Shown here: positions 1 to 5,987 of the stretch, one piece after another
How positions within the stretch are numbered: the stretch's first letter is position 1
How the letters are laid out: each line of letters begins with the position of its first letter
Assembly (NCBI GenBank): GCA_964246695.1
Contig: CAXTSI010000463.1
Location: forward strand, 1 to 7,198
Source: Stigonema sp964246695
GTDB taxonomy: Bacteria > Cyanobacteriota > Cyanobacteriia > Cyanobacteriales > Nostocaceae
Direction of reading: 5' to 3'
DNA: 7,198 nt
Position numbers and translations under genes: made by a program
Notes under the pieces: model-generated
What the model was told of the DNA's origin: nothing
The model's database searches: none
What the model saw: the letters and a program-made list of their open reading frames with translations, nothing else

Positions 1-189
1 AGCGATTAATTAGGCAATGGGTATGTTCCAGGGCACTCCCCCCTGAACGGTTACGCCTACAGCTTAGTTTTGGCAGAGAATGTTTGGGGCAAAGCTCTCA
101 ATAGCATAGTTGTAAATGGTATTACCCCAAGGCAAGCAGCCGATCGGGCAATTGAGCGGATCAAGCAAATTTTCGCCCAATGGCAGTAA
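1..189 (+). pseudogene. 3' remnant of ABC transporter solute-binding protein gene, in-frame stop at 7-9
   Basis: Reading the frame that ends at TAA 187-189 gives a C-terminal tail containing GYVPGHSPLNGYAYSL, then NVWGKAL, then ITPRQAADRAIERIKQIF and a final WQ. This resembles the C-terminus of extracellular solute-binding proteins of sugar-type ABC transporters, where the last helix carries an 'xxQAAxxAIxRIxxIF' pattern. The same frame has a TAA at 7-9, so the tail is separated from the body of the gene. A single C-to-T change of CAA (Gln) would explain it, but only two codons upstream are visible. It overlaps the start of the kinase gene by 10 bp, as expected of an operon partner that supplied the ligand or the transporter. 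Alternatives are a sequencing error at base 7, or a frame change just left of the window. The family assignment is from recognised pattern only. Confidence 0.55.
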
Positions 190-2657
190 GACAAATGCAG
201 TTCTGGAATCAGCACCTCACCACTAAAATTGCCAGTTCCTTCTTACTCCTGTCCTTAGTGGCTGTTGGTGTGGTGGGAGGAGTTGCCTTCTTTAAAGCTA
301 GAGAGGCACTAAAGCAGGCTGCTTTCAATCGACTTAGTGTTGCTGCCACCCTCAAAGAGGAAGAAATTAACCGTTGGTTTGAAGACCAGCAACGGGAATT
401 TCTCCTCATAAATCAGTTTCCAGACATACAAAGGAATCTCAAGATACTTTTTCATGCCAAATCTTTTGATGCAGATTATCTTGCCGCTCACAAAAGTCTC
501 GTAGATTACCTGAGGAATGTAGCCCAGAGCGAGCCTGGTTTGAGGGAGATTTTTATTCTCGATCGTAGCAATAAGATCATTCTATCTACTAACAAGGTTC
601 GTGAAGGTACTTACGAAATTTTAGCCAACCTTACCTATTTTGAACACTTTGAGCCAGGAGATGCCTTCGCCCCAATTTTCTACGTTTCACCTGTCACAGG
701 CAAACCATCAGTAACTTTAGCAACACCTCTGCGCGACAAAGCAGGAGTACGCCAAGGTGTTATTTTAGCTCACCTGAAGTTAGACCGAATTGATAATATT
801 GTTCGGCAACGAACAGGCTTGGGTAAAAGCGGTGAGACTTACTTGGTTAGCTCTTTGAAAACTAAAAATACTTTAATTTCTAAAGGGCAAGCCAAAACGC
901 AGGAGTTCCCTGAAGGAGTTCGTAGCCAAGCCATTGATGCGGCAATGAGTGGAGTCAGTGGCTTTGGACTTTATGAGAACTATGCCAAAGTGCCAGTCGT
1001 TGGGGTTTATCGCTGGCTCAATGACCAAAATCTTGCCTTATTGGTGGAGATGCATCAAGAAGAAGCCTTTGCCCCTGCCCGCCAACTGGCAGGAACGATT
1101 GTGTTAGTAGGGCTGGTTTCAGTGACCGCTCTGTTAATTGGAGTTTATTGGCTAACGCGACAGTTGAAAATTTCTCGTGAGCAGTTAGAGAATTACAGCC
1201 ATAGATTGGAGGTGAAAGCTCAGGAAGCCGAAGCGGCTAACCGTGCCAAAAGCGAATTTCTCGCTAACATGAGCCACGAACTTCGTACTCCCCTCAACGC
1301 CATCTTGGGCTTCACCCAGCTCATAACTCGTGACCCCTCTGTCAGTCCTTTGCAGATGGAAAATCTAGAAATTATTAGTCGTAGTGGTGAGCATTTGCTG
1401 ACCTTGATCAATGACGTGTTATCAATGGCAAAAATTGAAGCAGGTCGAACGACACTGAATGAAAATAGTTTTGATTTGTACATTCTGCTTGACTCTCTTG
1501 AAGAGATGTTTCAACTAAAAGCAGAATCCAAAGGTTTACAGCTGATCTTTGAGCGTAGTCCCAAAGTTCCTAGATATGTGCGAACAGACGAGAGTAAATT
1601 ACGCCAAGTCTTGATAAACCTCCTTGGTAATGCCATAAAATTCACACAAAAGGGAGAGGTGACATTGCGAGTCAAAATTGTTGATAGTCAACAGTCAACA
1701 GTCAACAGTCAACAGTCTACTTTGTTATTTGAAGTCGAAGATACTGGCTCTGGCATTGCACAAACTGAGCTTGAAAGGTTATTTCAACCCTTTGTTCAAA
1801 CTGAAACTGGTCGGAGATCTCAACAAGGAACTGGTCTAGGTTTAACCATTAGCCAACGATTCATTCGCCTCATGGGAGGAGATATCACTGTTAAAAGTAC
1901 TGCGGGTCAAGGAACGGTTTTTACCTTTAATATCGAGCTTAGCCCAGCAGAAGTCGCTGCGGTTTCAAATTCACAGCTAAAGCAACGAGTGATTGGCTTA
2001 GCGCCTAACCAACCAAAGTATCGCATCTTAATAGTTGAAGATAAATGGGAAAATCGCCAACTCTTAGTCAAGATGCTGACATGGCTTGGCTTTGAGGTGC
2101 GTGAAGCTGAAAATGGTCAAGAAGGAGTGAGCATCTGGGAAACTTGGGAACCGCACTTGATTTGGATGGATATGCGGATGCCAGTGATCGATGGCTATGA
2201 AGCTACCAAACAGATCAAAGCCCATTTAAAGGGTCAAGCTACCATCATCATTGCTCTCACTGCTAGTGCCTTTGACGAGGAACGATCTGTGGTTTTATCC
2301 GCAGGCTGTGACGACTTTGTGGGCAAGCCATTTCAGGAGGAAGTGATCTTGGAAAAGATGGCTAAATATTTAGGGGTGCGGTATGTCTATGAACAGCAAG
2401 CCTTTGAGAAAGACCAATTAGAAGAAAATGCTTACCCTGAGCATTTATCCTTAGAAGAGGCTCTGGCTCAGATGCCTCCTCAATGGGTAACACAGCTACA
2501 TCAAGCGGCACTGTGTACCGATGAAAAGCTCATTTTTAACCTGCTTGAGCAAATTCCTCAGGAATTTGCGCCTCTGGCAAACACTCTGGCTGATTGGGTC
2601 AATAACTTCCGGATTGATAAAGTCATTGATTTAACACAACCAGAACAGAATGAATAA
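180..2657 (+). CDS. Membrane-bound hybrid sensor histidine kinase (dCache-HisKA-HATPase-REC)
   Basis: An 825-residue sensor kinase. Membrane segment 1 is at about residues 17-38 and segment 2 at about 303-325. The periplasmic part between them (about 40-300) has the look of a double Cache domain (SVTLATPLRDKAGVRQG at 177-193), which binds small ligands. No HAMP domain is evident: segment 2 leads through a short charged helix straight to HisKA, with phospho-acceptor His366 in FLANMSHELRTPLN. The ATPase domain has the N box (Asn484), G1 DTGSGI (521-526), F box (535-538) and G2 GTGLGL (550-555). A receiver domain (about 614-730) has Glu620/Asp621, phospho-acceptor Asp664, Thr694 and Lys716. The last 80 residues are helical and Gln/Leu-rich, often seen at the end of such cyanobacterial kinases, with no clear HPt histidine motif. 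The start is uncertain: ATG 180 overlaps the upstream remnant, ATG 195 (Met6) follows its stop, and neither has a good Shine-Dalgarno. It probably phosphorylates the receiver encoded next. The ligand is unknown; the upstream binding-protein remnant hints at a sugar or related solute. Confidence 0.95.
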   Translation: MAVRQMQFWNQHLTTKIASSFLLLSLVAVGVVGGVAFFKAREALKQAAFNRLSVAATLKEEEINRWFEDQQREFLLINQFPDIQRNLKILFHAKSFDADYLAAHKSLVDYLRNVAQSEPGLREIFILDRSNKIILSTNKVREGTYEILANLTYFEHFEPGDAFAPIFYVSPVTGKPSVTLATPLRDKAGVRQGVILAHLKLDRIDNIVRQRTGLGKSGETYLVSSLKTKNTLISKGQAKTQEFPEGVRSQAIDAAMSGVSGFGLYENYAKVPVVGVYRWLNDQNLALLVEMHQEEAFAPARQLAGTIVLVGLVSVTALLIGVYWLTRQLKISREQLENYSHRLEVKAQEAEAANRAKSEFLANMSHELRTPLNAILGFTQLITRDPSVSPLQMENLEIISRSGEHLLTLINDVLSMAKIEAGRTTLNENSFDLYILLDSLEEMFQLKAESKGLQLIFERSPKVPRYVRTDESKLRQVLINLLGNAIKFTQKGEVTLRVKIVDSQQSTVNSQQSTLLFEVEDTGSGIAQTELERLFQPFVQTETGRRSQQGTGLGLTISQRFIRLMGGDITVKSTAGQGTVFTFNIELSPAEVAAVSNSQLKQRVIGLAPNQPKYRILIVEDKWENRQLLVKMLTWLGFEVREAENGQEGVSIWETWEPHLIWMDMRMPVIDGYEATKQIKAHLKGQATIIIALTASAFDEERSVVLSAGCDDFVGKPFQEEVILEKMAKYLGVRYVYEQQAFEKDQLEENAYPEHLSLEEALAQMPPQWVTQLHQAALCTDEKLIFNLLEQIPQEFAPLANTLADWVNNFRIDKVIDLTQPEQNE
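1686..1717 (+). repeat. Heptanucleotide tandem repeat (AGTCAAC)4.6 inside the kinase gene
   Basis: Four perfect copies of AGTCAAC (1686-1713) are followed by a partial AGTC (1714-1717). In the protein they give the low-complexity stretch SQQSTVNSQQST (residues 503-514), in a loop between the N box and G1 box of the ATPase domain. Three units equal 21 nt, so gain or loss of three units keeps the frame, whereas one or two shifts it. The array is of the STRR type known from cyanobacterial genomes, which is usually intergenic. Confidence 0.9.
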
Positions 2658-3522
2658 CAATCAAGCTCAGCCACCTAAAGCAAATATTTTAGTTGTTGAT
2701 GATACCCCAGACAATCTACGACTTTTATCTACCATGCTCACTCAGCTAGGGTATGAAGTTCGGAGAGTCATTAATGGGCAAACAGCCTTAAAGACAGCAC
2801 AAGCCGCCCCACCCGATCTCATTTTGCTTGACATTATGATGCCAGACATGAATGGCTATGAGGTCTGTCAACACCTGAAAGCCTCGGAGCAAACCCGCGA
2901 CATTCCAGTAATTTTTATCAGTGCTTTGGATGAGGTAATCGATAAAGTCAAAGCTTTTGCTGTTGGAGGAGTAGATTACATTACCAAACCGTTTAGTGAA
3001 GAAGAGGTTTTTGCCCGTGTTGAGAATAACCTGACTATCCAAAGGCTACAAAAGCAACTTATTGAGCAGAATACGCATTTGCAAAAGGAGATCTTTGATC
3101 GGCAAAAAGCAGAATCAGCACTGCGACTCAGCCAGTTTTATCTAGATACGTTTAGGGATGCGATCTTTTTTGTGAATTCGGATGCTCAATTTGTTTACGT
3201 GAATGAAGCAGCTTGTCTGACTCTCGGCTACCCCCGTGAACAATTGCTAACCATGACTGTTCATGATATCGACCCAAATTTTCCAGCAAAAACTTGGCAG
3301 TCATTTTTACAGGAACTTAAACAGAAAAGCTGTTTCACTTTTGAATCTACTCACAGAACTCAATCTGGTCAGGAAATAAATGTGGAAATCACTGTCAATT
3401 ACCTGGAGTTCAACGGTCAGGAATATCACTGTTCCAGTGTCCGCAAGATCACCACTTGCGATCGTGTGAAGTTTTTTGAAAAAATGCCCAAGAAAAACGC
3501 GGTTAAAAGTAAGGATGGCTGA
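2650..3522 (+). CDS. Response-regulator receiver protein with PAS domain, apparently C-terminally truncated
   Basis: A 290-residue protein without membrane segments. The receiver domain (about 12-128) has Asp17/Asp18, phospho-acceptor Asp61 in LLDIMMPDMNGYE, Ser91 in the Thr/Ser position and Lys113 in ITKPF. A helical linker (129-160) leads into a PAS domain (about 160-267) with FVYVNEAACLTLGYPREQLL at 181-200. PAS domains of this kind usually end in 'xRDITERK' and continue into a kinase or GGDEF domain. Here the sequence reads SVRKITT at 263-269 and then a short basic tail (CDRVKFFEKMPKK...) unlike any domain I know. It therefore lacks a transmitter or output. ATG 2650 overlaps the kinase stop by 8 bp (ATGAATAA), so translation is probably coupled. 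It may act as a phosphate sink, as a partner-binding receiver for the upstream kinase, or be a deletion product. The receiver and PAS calls are firm; the truncation is an inference. Confidence 0.92.
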   Translation: MNNNQAQPPKANILVVDDTPDNLRLLSTMLTQLGYEVRRVINGQTALKTAQAAPPDLILLDIMMPDMNGYEVCQHLKASEQTRDIPVIFISALDEVIDKVKAFAVGGVDYITKPFSEEEVFARVENNLTIQRLQKQLIEQNTHLQKEIFDRQKAESALRLSQFYLDTFRDAIFFVNSDAQFVYVNEAACLTLGYPREQLLTMTVHDIDPNFPAKTWQSFLQELKQKSCFTFESTHRTQSGQEINVEITVNYLEFNGQEYHCSSVRKITTCDRVKFFEKMPKKNAVKSKDG

Positions 3523-3943
3523 AGTCCAAGAAAAATTTTCACCTTTGTTACGGGTCTTCGTTTATGGAACACTCAAACCTGGTGAAGCGAATTATCAAAA
3601 ATACTGTGCTGGTAAAGTACTAGATGCGACTCCGGCGATCACACTCGGTGAACTGTTTGCTTTACCGATGGGCTTTCCTGCGATGACGCTTGGAGATAGA
3701 CCTGTCTACGGATATTTACTCTCTTTTACTAACCCAGAAATTTTAATGGCGCTGGATGAGTTGGAAGATTACCAGCCTGCAAGAGATGCCTCAGAAAACC
3801 TCTACTATCGACAAATGATTGAGATTTACGACCTAGAGGAGCGATCGCTTGGTTGTGCTTGGGTCTACTTAATGACCAAAGAGTCGATCTGCCAACTAGA
3901 AGGCGTTGTCCTAACTGATGGCTGTTGGAACCGCTGCGCTTAG
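3515..3943 (+). CDS. Gamma-glutamylcyclotransferase-like (AIG2/GGCT fold) protein
   Basis: A 142-residue cytosolic protein from ATG 3515. It carries the family's substrate-loop signature VFVYGTLKPGEANY (residues 14-27), and the likely catalytic glutamate is Glu84 in LDELEDY (80-86). Family members release 5-oxoproline from gamma-glutamyl amines or peptides, or act on related small amides; the exact substrate cannot be read from this sequence. The length is normal for the family. I chose ATG 3515 because it overlaps the upstream stop as ATGGCTGA (8 bp), the same overlap as the preceding gene pair, and because the domain begins just after it. A TTG at 3476 would add 13 basic residues without adding domain. 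No Shine-Dalgarno lies at a usable distance, consistent with translational coupling. A functional link to the two-component genes is unproven. An HIP1 octamer lies inside the gene at 3841-3848. Confidence 0.88.
   Translation: MAEVQEKFSPLLRVFVYGTLKPGEANYQKYCAGKVLDATPAITLGELFALPMGFPAMTLGDRPVYGYLLSFTNPEILMALDELEDYQPARDASENLYYRQMIEIYDLEERSLGCAWVYLMTKESICQLEGVVLTDGCWNRCA
3841..3848. repeat. HIP1 octamer GCGATCGC
   Basis: A perfect copy of the highly iterated palindrome typical of many cyanobacterial genomes, lying within the GGCT-like gene. Confidence 0.9.
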
Positions 3944-4052
3944 TGAGGAGTGAGGAGTTTTTCTTTATAGTTCTTTACTCATAACTCTGACATTTCTTTA
4001 TAATTCTTCACTCATAACTCTGACATTTATTCCTAACTCCTCACTCCTAACT
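3942..4052 (+). terminator. Inverted-repeat element between convergent genes, possible terminator
   Basis: The left arm at 3942-3960 (AGTGAGGAGTGAGGAGTTT) pairs with the right arm at 4034-4052 (TAACTCCTCACTCCTAACT), with two mismatches. The loop of about 73 nt contains a 33-bp tandem duplication. On the + strand the right arm runs directly into TTTTT, which fits a Rho-independent terminator for the kinase operon, although the loop is far longer than usual. No T run follows the stem on the minus strand. The left arm begins within the TAG stop of the GGCT-like gene, and the right arm ends 2 bp from the anti-sigma stop, so the element fills the whole intergenic gap. It could equally be a mobile or expanding palindromic repeat. 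Confidence 0.5.
3963..4028 (+). repeat. 33-bp tandem direct repeat, two copies
   Basis: Copies at 3963-3995 and 3996-4028 are adjacent and differ at only two positions (G/A at the eighth base, T/C at the fourteenth). Each begins CTTTATA and ends ACTCTGACATTT. They form the loop of the surrounding inverted repeat. The near identity suggests a recent duplication by slippage or unequal exchange. Confidence 0.92.
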
Positions 4053-4054
4053 TT

Positions 4055-4747
4055 TTAGTTGATCTCCTGTGATTGAGGCTGCAATTCCACTTTGTTTTCT
4101 TTGTTTTCTGGCGAGACTACAGGAGACACTTCTGCTGTTTTCGGAATTGGGACTACGGGGTTATTGATAGCAACCATTAGGGGTGAAGCCCAAACAGGCG
4201 CAGGCGGCGATGACTGTGCTTGTTGTATTGGTTGTGCTGATTGTTTTTCAGCCAGATTCGATACTCTTGATTCACCATTTGGTATTAAGCTTGACAAGGC
4301 GCTGATGACACAAGCAGCAATGGCAGCACCTCCATACATCCAAGCTGTTTTAGAACGGCGACGCGAACTTGTCAACACGTTTTGGACTGTTTGTGCTACT
4401 GGCTGTCGTGGTAGCGGCGCTGGCAGAGTCCGCAAGCCTTGCCTGAGCTTTAACAATCGCTTATACAAGCATAGAATTGTTGGGTCATCTGCCAACCATT
4501 CTTCTACTTGCCTGCGTTCGGCTGCTGTCACCTCACCATCGAGGTAAGCACTCAATAACTCGAAGCGATCGCGCTTCACCATATCCATAGTACCCGTCGA
4601 TTCATTGGTATGCATGTCCTTCCCATCTGGCAAATCCATATAAAATTGCAAGCGAGAACGGTCGTCAAACTGAGAATCAGTAGTCATTTTAACATTACCA
4701 ATTCCTAAACGGGTAAAGGGATCGGACAAGCTGGAAAAATTAATCAA
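4055..4747 (-). CDS. Membrane anti-sigma factor, partner of the upstream ECF sigma factor
   Basis: A 230-residue protein. The N-terminal cytoplasmic part holds an anti-sigma helical motif, DRFELLSAYLDGEVTAAERR (60-79) followed by VEEWLADDP. A single membrane segment is predicted at about 135-156, and the outer part (157-230) is Pro/Gln/Ser-rich. Zinc anti-sigma domains carry HxxxCxxC; only one of the two cysteines is present (Cys93, with Thr at the position of the other), so this looks like a zinc-free version. It lies 89 nt downstream of the sigma gene on the same strand. The expected job is to hold the sigma factor at the membrane until envelope stress releases it, by analogy with RseA-type proteins. 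The start is unsure. TTG 4747 has a strong AGGAG five nt upstream, while ATG 4687 (Met21, MTTDSQF) is the next candidate but lacks a well-spaced Shine-Dalgarno. An HIP1 site lies within the gene. Confidence 0.85.
   Translation of the reverse strand: MINFSSLSDPFTRLGIGNVKMTTDSQFDDRSRLQFYMDLPDGKDMHTNESTGTMDMVKRDRFELLSAYLDGEVTAAERRQVEEWLADDPTILCLYKRLLKLRQGLRTLPAPLPRQPVAQTVQNVLTSSRRRSKTAWMYGGAAIAACVISALSSLIPNGESRVSNLAEKQSAQPIQQAQSSPPAPVWASPLMVAINNPVVPIPKTAEVSPVVSPENKENKVELQPQSQEIN
4565..4572. repeat. HIP1 octamer GCGATCGC
   Basis: A perfect copy within the anti-sigma gene, in the region encoding the start of the conserved anti-sigma helix. Confidence 0.9.
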
Positions 4748-4752
4748 CTTTT

Positions 4753-4757
4753 CTCCT
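4753..4757 (-). promoter_or_regulatory. Shine-Dalgarno AGGAG for the anti-sigma TTG start
   Basis: On the minus strand AGGAG is followed by AAAAG and then TTG (4747-4745). This is the best ribosome binding site in the window, and it is the reason for preferring the TTG start over ATG 4687. Confidence 0.55.
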
Positions 4758-4761
4758 GACT

Positions 4762-4776
4762 GCAGAAGCTATCTGC
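4762..4776 (-). other. Small hairpin in front of the anti-sigma ribosome binding site
   Basis: On the minus strand GCAGA, a 5-nt loop TAGCT and TCTGC form a perfect 5-bp stem, ending 4 nt before the AGGAG. It could tune translation or act as an RNA processing site between the sigma and anti-sigma cistrons. The stem is short, so chance is possible. Confidence 0.35.
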
Positions 4777-4836
4777 TTTTGTATAAATATTCTTAATGAA
4801 TTAACAAATTTTGCCATTACCCTGCATTCATTGATT

Positions 4837-5493
4837 TTACGTATCTAGATAATTTTGCAACTGAGCCTGTAATCTGGATCTAGCTCTCGCTATTCTCGAT
4901 TTTACTGTTCCCAACGACACACCAGTGATTTCGGCAATTTCTTCGTATGCTAAACCTTCGATTTCTCTCAGGACAATTGTAGTCCGGAACACCTCTGGTA
5001 AATCCGCAATTGCCGAACGCAATTGCTCGTAAAACTCTCTAGTCGTCAGTTCTTCCTCAGGACCGGGAGTATCGCCAGCAATTTCCCAATCCATCTCGCC
5101 ATCATCTACCGACCGGGGAGCATCCAGTGACAAGGGATTAACAACCCGCTTGCGTTTGCGCAACTCATCGTAAAATAAGTTGGTAGCAATGCGGCTTAAC
5201 CAGCCCCGGAATTTTGACGGCTCTTGTAGTCGGTTAATATTTCGATACACTCGAATCCAAACTTCTTGAGCCAAATCAGCTCTGTCATGCCAATCTGGAG
5301 CCAGATGGTACAAAACTCTATCGATTTGGGATTGATAGCGGCGCAATAGTTCTGCAAACGCGGCACGATCGGGGCGCAGTCCTGTTTGACAGCGCAAGAT
5401 TAGGTCGTGATTGGAGAGTTTGTCAACTTGCACCAACGCTTCTGGAAGCCTCGTCTCAACAGTTGACCAGGATACAGTAATCGATTGAGTCAT
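4837..5493 (-). CDS. sigG: ECF-type (group 3) RNA polymerase sigma factor, SigG-like
   Basis: A 218-residue sigma factor. Region 2 (about 44-113) has the core-binding DLAQEVWIRVYRNINRL (73-89) and the promoter-melting FRGWLSRIATNLFYDELRK (95-113). An acidic linker follows (about 120-152). Region 4 (about 153-207) has the helix-turn-helix YEEIAEITGVSLGTVKSRI (183-201), which reads the -35 element. Region 3 is absent, as in ECF sigmas. The N-terminus has about 25 extra residues before region 2 (MTQSITVSWSTVETR). A downstream membrane anti-sigma gene on the same strand and the overall sequence fit cyanobacterial SigG, which is tied to envelope stress. The ECF promoter just upstream suggests the gene activates itself. 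No Shine-Dalgarno is seen before ATG 5493. The sigma call is firm; the sigG name rests on recall of family resemblance and context. Confidence 0.93.
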   Translation of the reverse strand: MTQSITVSWSTVETRLPEALVQVDKLSNHDLILRCQTGLRPDRAAFAELLRRYQSQIDRVLYHLAPDWHDRADLAQEVWIRVYRNINRLQEPSKFRGWLSRIATNLFYDELRKRKRVVNPLSLDAPRSVDDGEMDWEIAGDTPGPEEELTTREFYEQLRSAIADLPEVFRTTIVLREIEGLAYEEIAEITGVSLGTVKSRIARARSRLQAQLQNYLDT

Positions 5494-5525
5494 AGATCGT
5501 ACTGGCTTTTAAACATCCCTATTAA

Positions 5526-5553
5526 TTAGACATACTAATGGGTGGGAAGTTTC
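5526..5553 (-). promoter_or_regulatory. Predicted ECF-sigma promoter of the sigma gene (autoregulatory)
   Basis: Read on the minus strand: GAAACTT (5553-5547), a 15-nt spacer, then GTCTAA (5531-5526). This closely matches the RpoE-class pattern GGAACTT...GTCTAA. Transcription would begin near 5519, giving a leader of about 25 nt before ATG 5493. The position, orientation and spacing are all right for self-activation by the encoded sigma factor. Confidence 0.65.
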
Positions 5554-5647
5554 TTTGGTGAGTGACGGATTTATGACTGGAACACTGAACTCTACAGGTG
5601 TGGCGCGCTAATTGGCTACAGTTCGAGTCTATGGCTGTTTTCCCACC

Positions 5648-5800
5648 TACTCCCGAACCGCCTAAAGAATACCTTATTTAATGAACCGCCTTTCTGGAGG
5701 CAGTGCGGTCTTGGGGTCTCCCCAAGTGAAGCAACTGCCGCGCCAAGTACGCCAAGAAAGAAGTAAAAAAGATAGGTAATCTTACACTGGTTCGGGAGTA
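5648..5800. repeat. MITE-like element with imperfect inverted ends and central palindrome
   Basis: The left end TACTCCCGAACC (5648-5659) is the exact reverse complement of GGTTCGGGAGTA (5789-5800). The match continues inward after a short gap, with TAAAGAATACC on the left against TAAGATTACC on the right-hand complement, giving about 25 bp of imperfect inverted ends. The interior holds a tight palindrome at 5710-5726. The element is 153 bp and lacks a credible coding sequence. It may be a non-autonomous mobile repeat or a long hairpin-forming element. No clear target duplication was seen at its ends. Confidence 0.6.
5699..5739. repeat. REP-like palindrome, CTTGGGG-TCT-CCCCAAG core
   Basis: A perfect 7-bp stem with a 3-nt loop at 5710-5726 is nested in an outer pair, GGCAGT (5699-5704) with ACTGCC (5734-5739). 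The wording of the core (GCGGTCTTGGGG...CCCCAAG...GCAACTGCCGC) resembles a palindromic repeat I associate with filamentous cyanobacterial genomes. That resemblance is from memory. Confidence 0.6.
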
Positions 5801-5837
5801 TGTCGTTGTGCAACCACTGACATCTGACCATGTGCTA

Positions 5838-5866
5838 TTGACAAAACATAGTAATCATGCTATTAA
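5838..5866 (+). promoter_or_regulatory. Near-consensus sigma-70 promoter without an obvious gene
   Basis: TTGACA (5838-5843), exactly 17 nt, then TATTAA (5861-5866). The -35 is perfect, the spacer is optimal and the -10 has one or two differences from consensus. Transcription would start near 5873 on the + strand. The next confident + strand gene begins 584 nt later, so the product could be a small RNA, a very long leader, or the doubtful 45-codon frame at 5936-6073. Confidence 0.5.
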
Positions 5867-5875
5867 TTCAAGCTT

Positions 5876-5923
5876 CCGAAAATTCTGCATTTGCTGAAAG
5901 TCAAATTTTACTGCCTTTTTCGG
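5876..5923 (+). other. Hairpin-forming segment just downstream of the orphan promoter
   Basis: CCGAAAA (5876-5882) pairs with TTTTCGG (5917-5923), with further short pairing inside (TTTG with CAAA). It would sit at the very 5' end of a transcript from the predicted start near 5873, as in a small RNA or structured leader. There is no strong T run after it. Confidence 0.3.
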
Positions 5924-5987
5924 TAAGATCAACTCATGTCAAAAGCCTTCTCGTTTAAGGTTTACAACAATTGGCTCATCTTAAATG

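Noticed and set aside
3476..3514. TTG 3476 as the start of the GGCT-like gene
   Set aside because: It would overlap the REC-PAS gene by 47 bp and add a basic stretch outside the fold. ATG 3515 with an 8-bp overlap matches the preceding junction.
4092..4547. 151-codon + strand frame opposite the anti-sigma gene
   Set aside because: It is the antisense shadow of a clearly coding anti-sigma gene. Its composition (Cys- and Gly-rich, no domain) is not protein-like.
5600..5640. GTTCGAGTC resembling a tRNA T-loop
   Set aside because: The flanking bases do not form a T stem or acceptor stem, and no D or anticodon arm can be built upstream.
5616..5831. 71-codon minus-strand frame covering the inverted-end element
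   Set aside because: Most of it is a translation of the palindromic repeat (GETPRPHCLQKGG). There is no ribosome binding site or domain, and coding is better explained as chance over repeat DNA.
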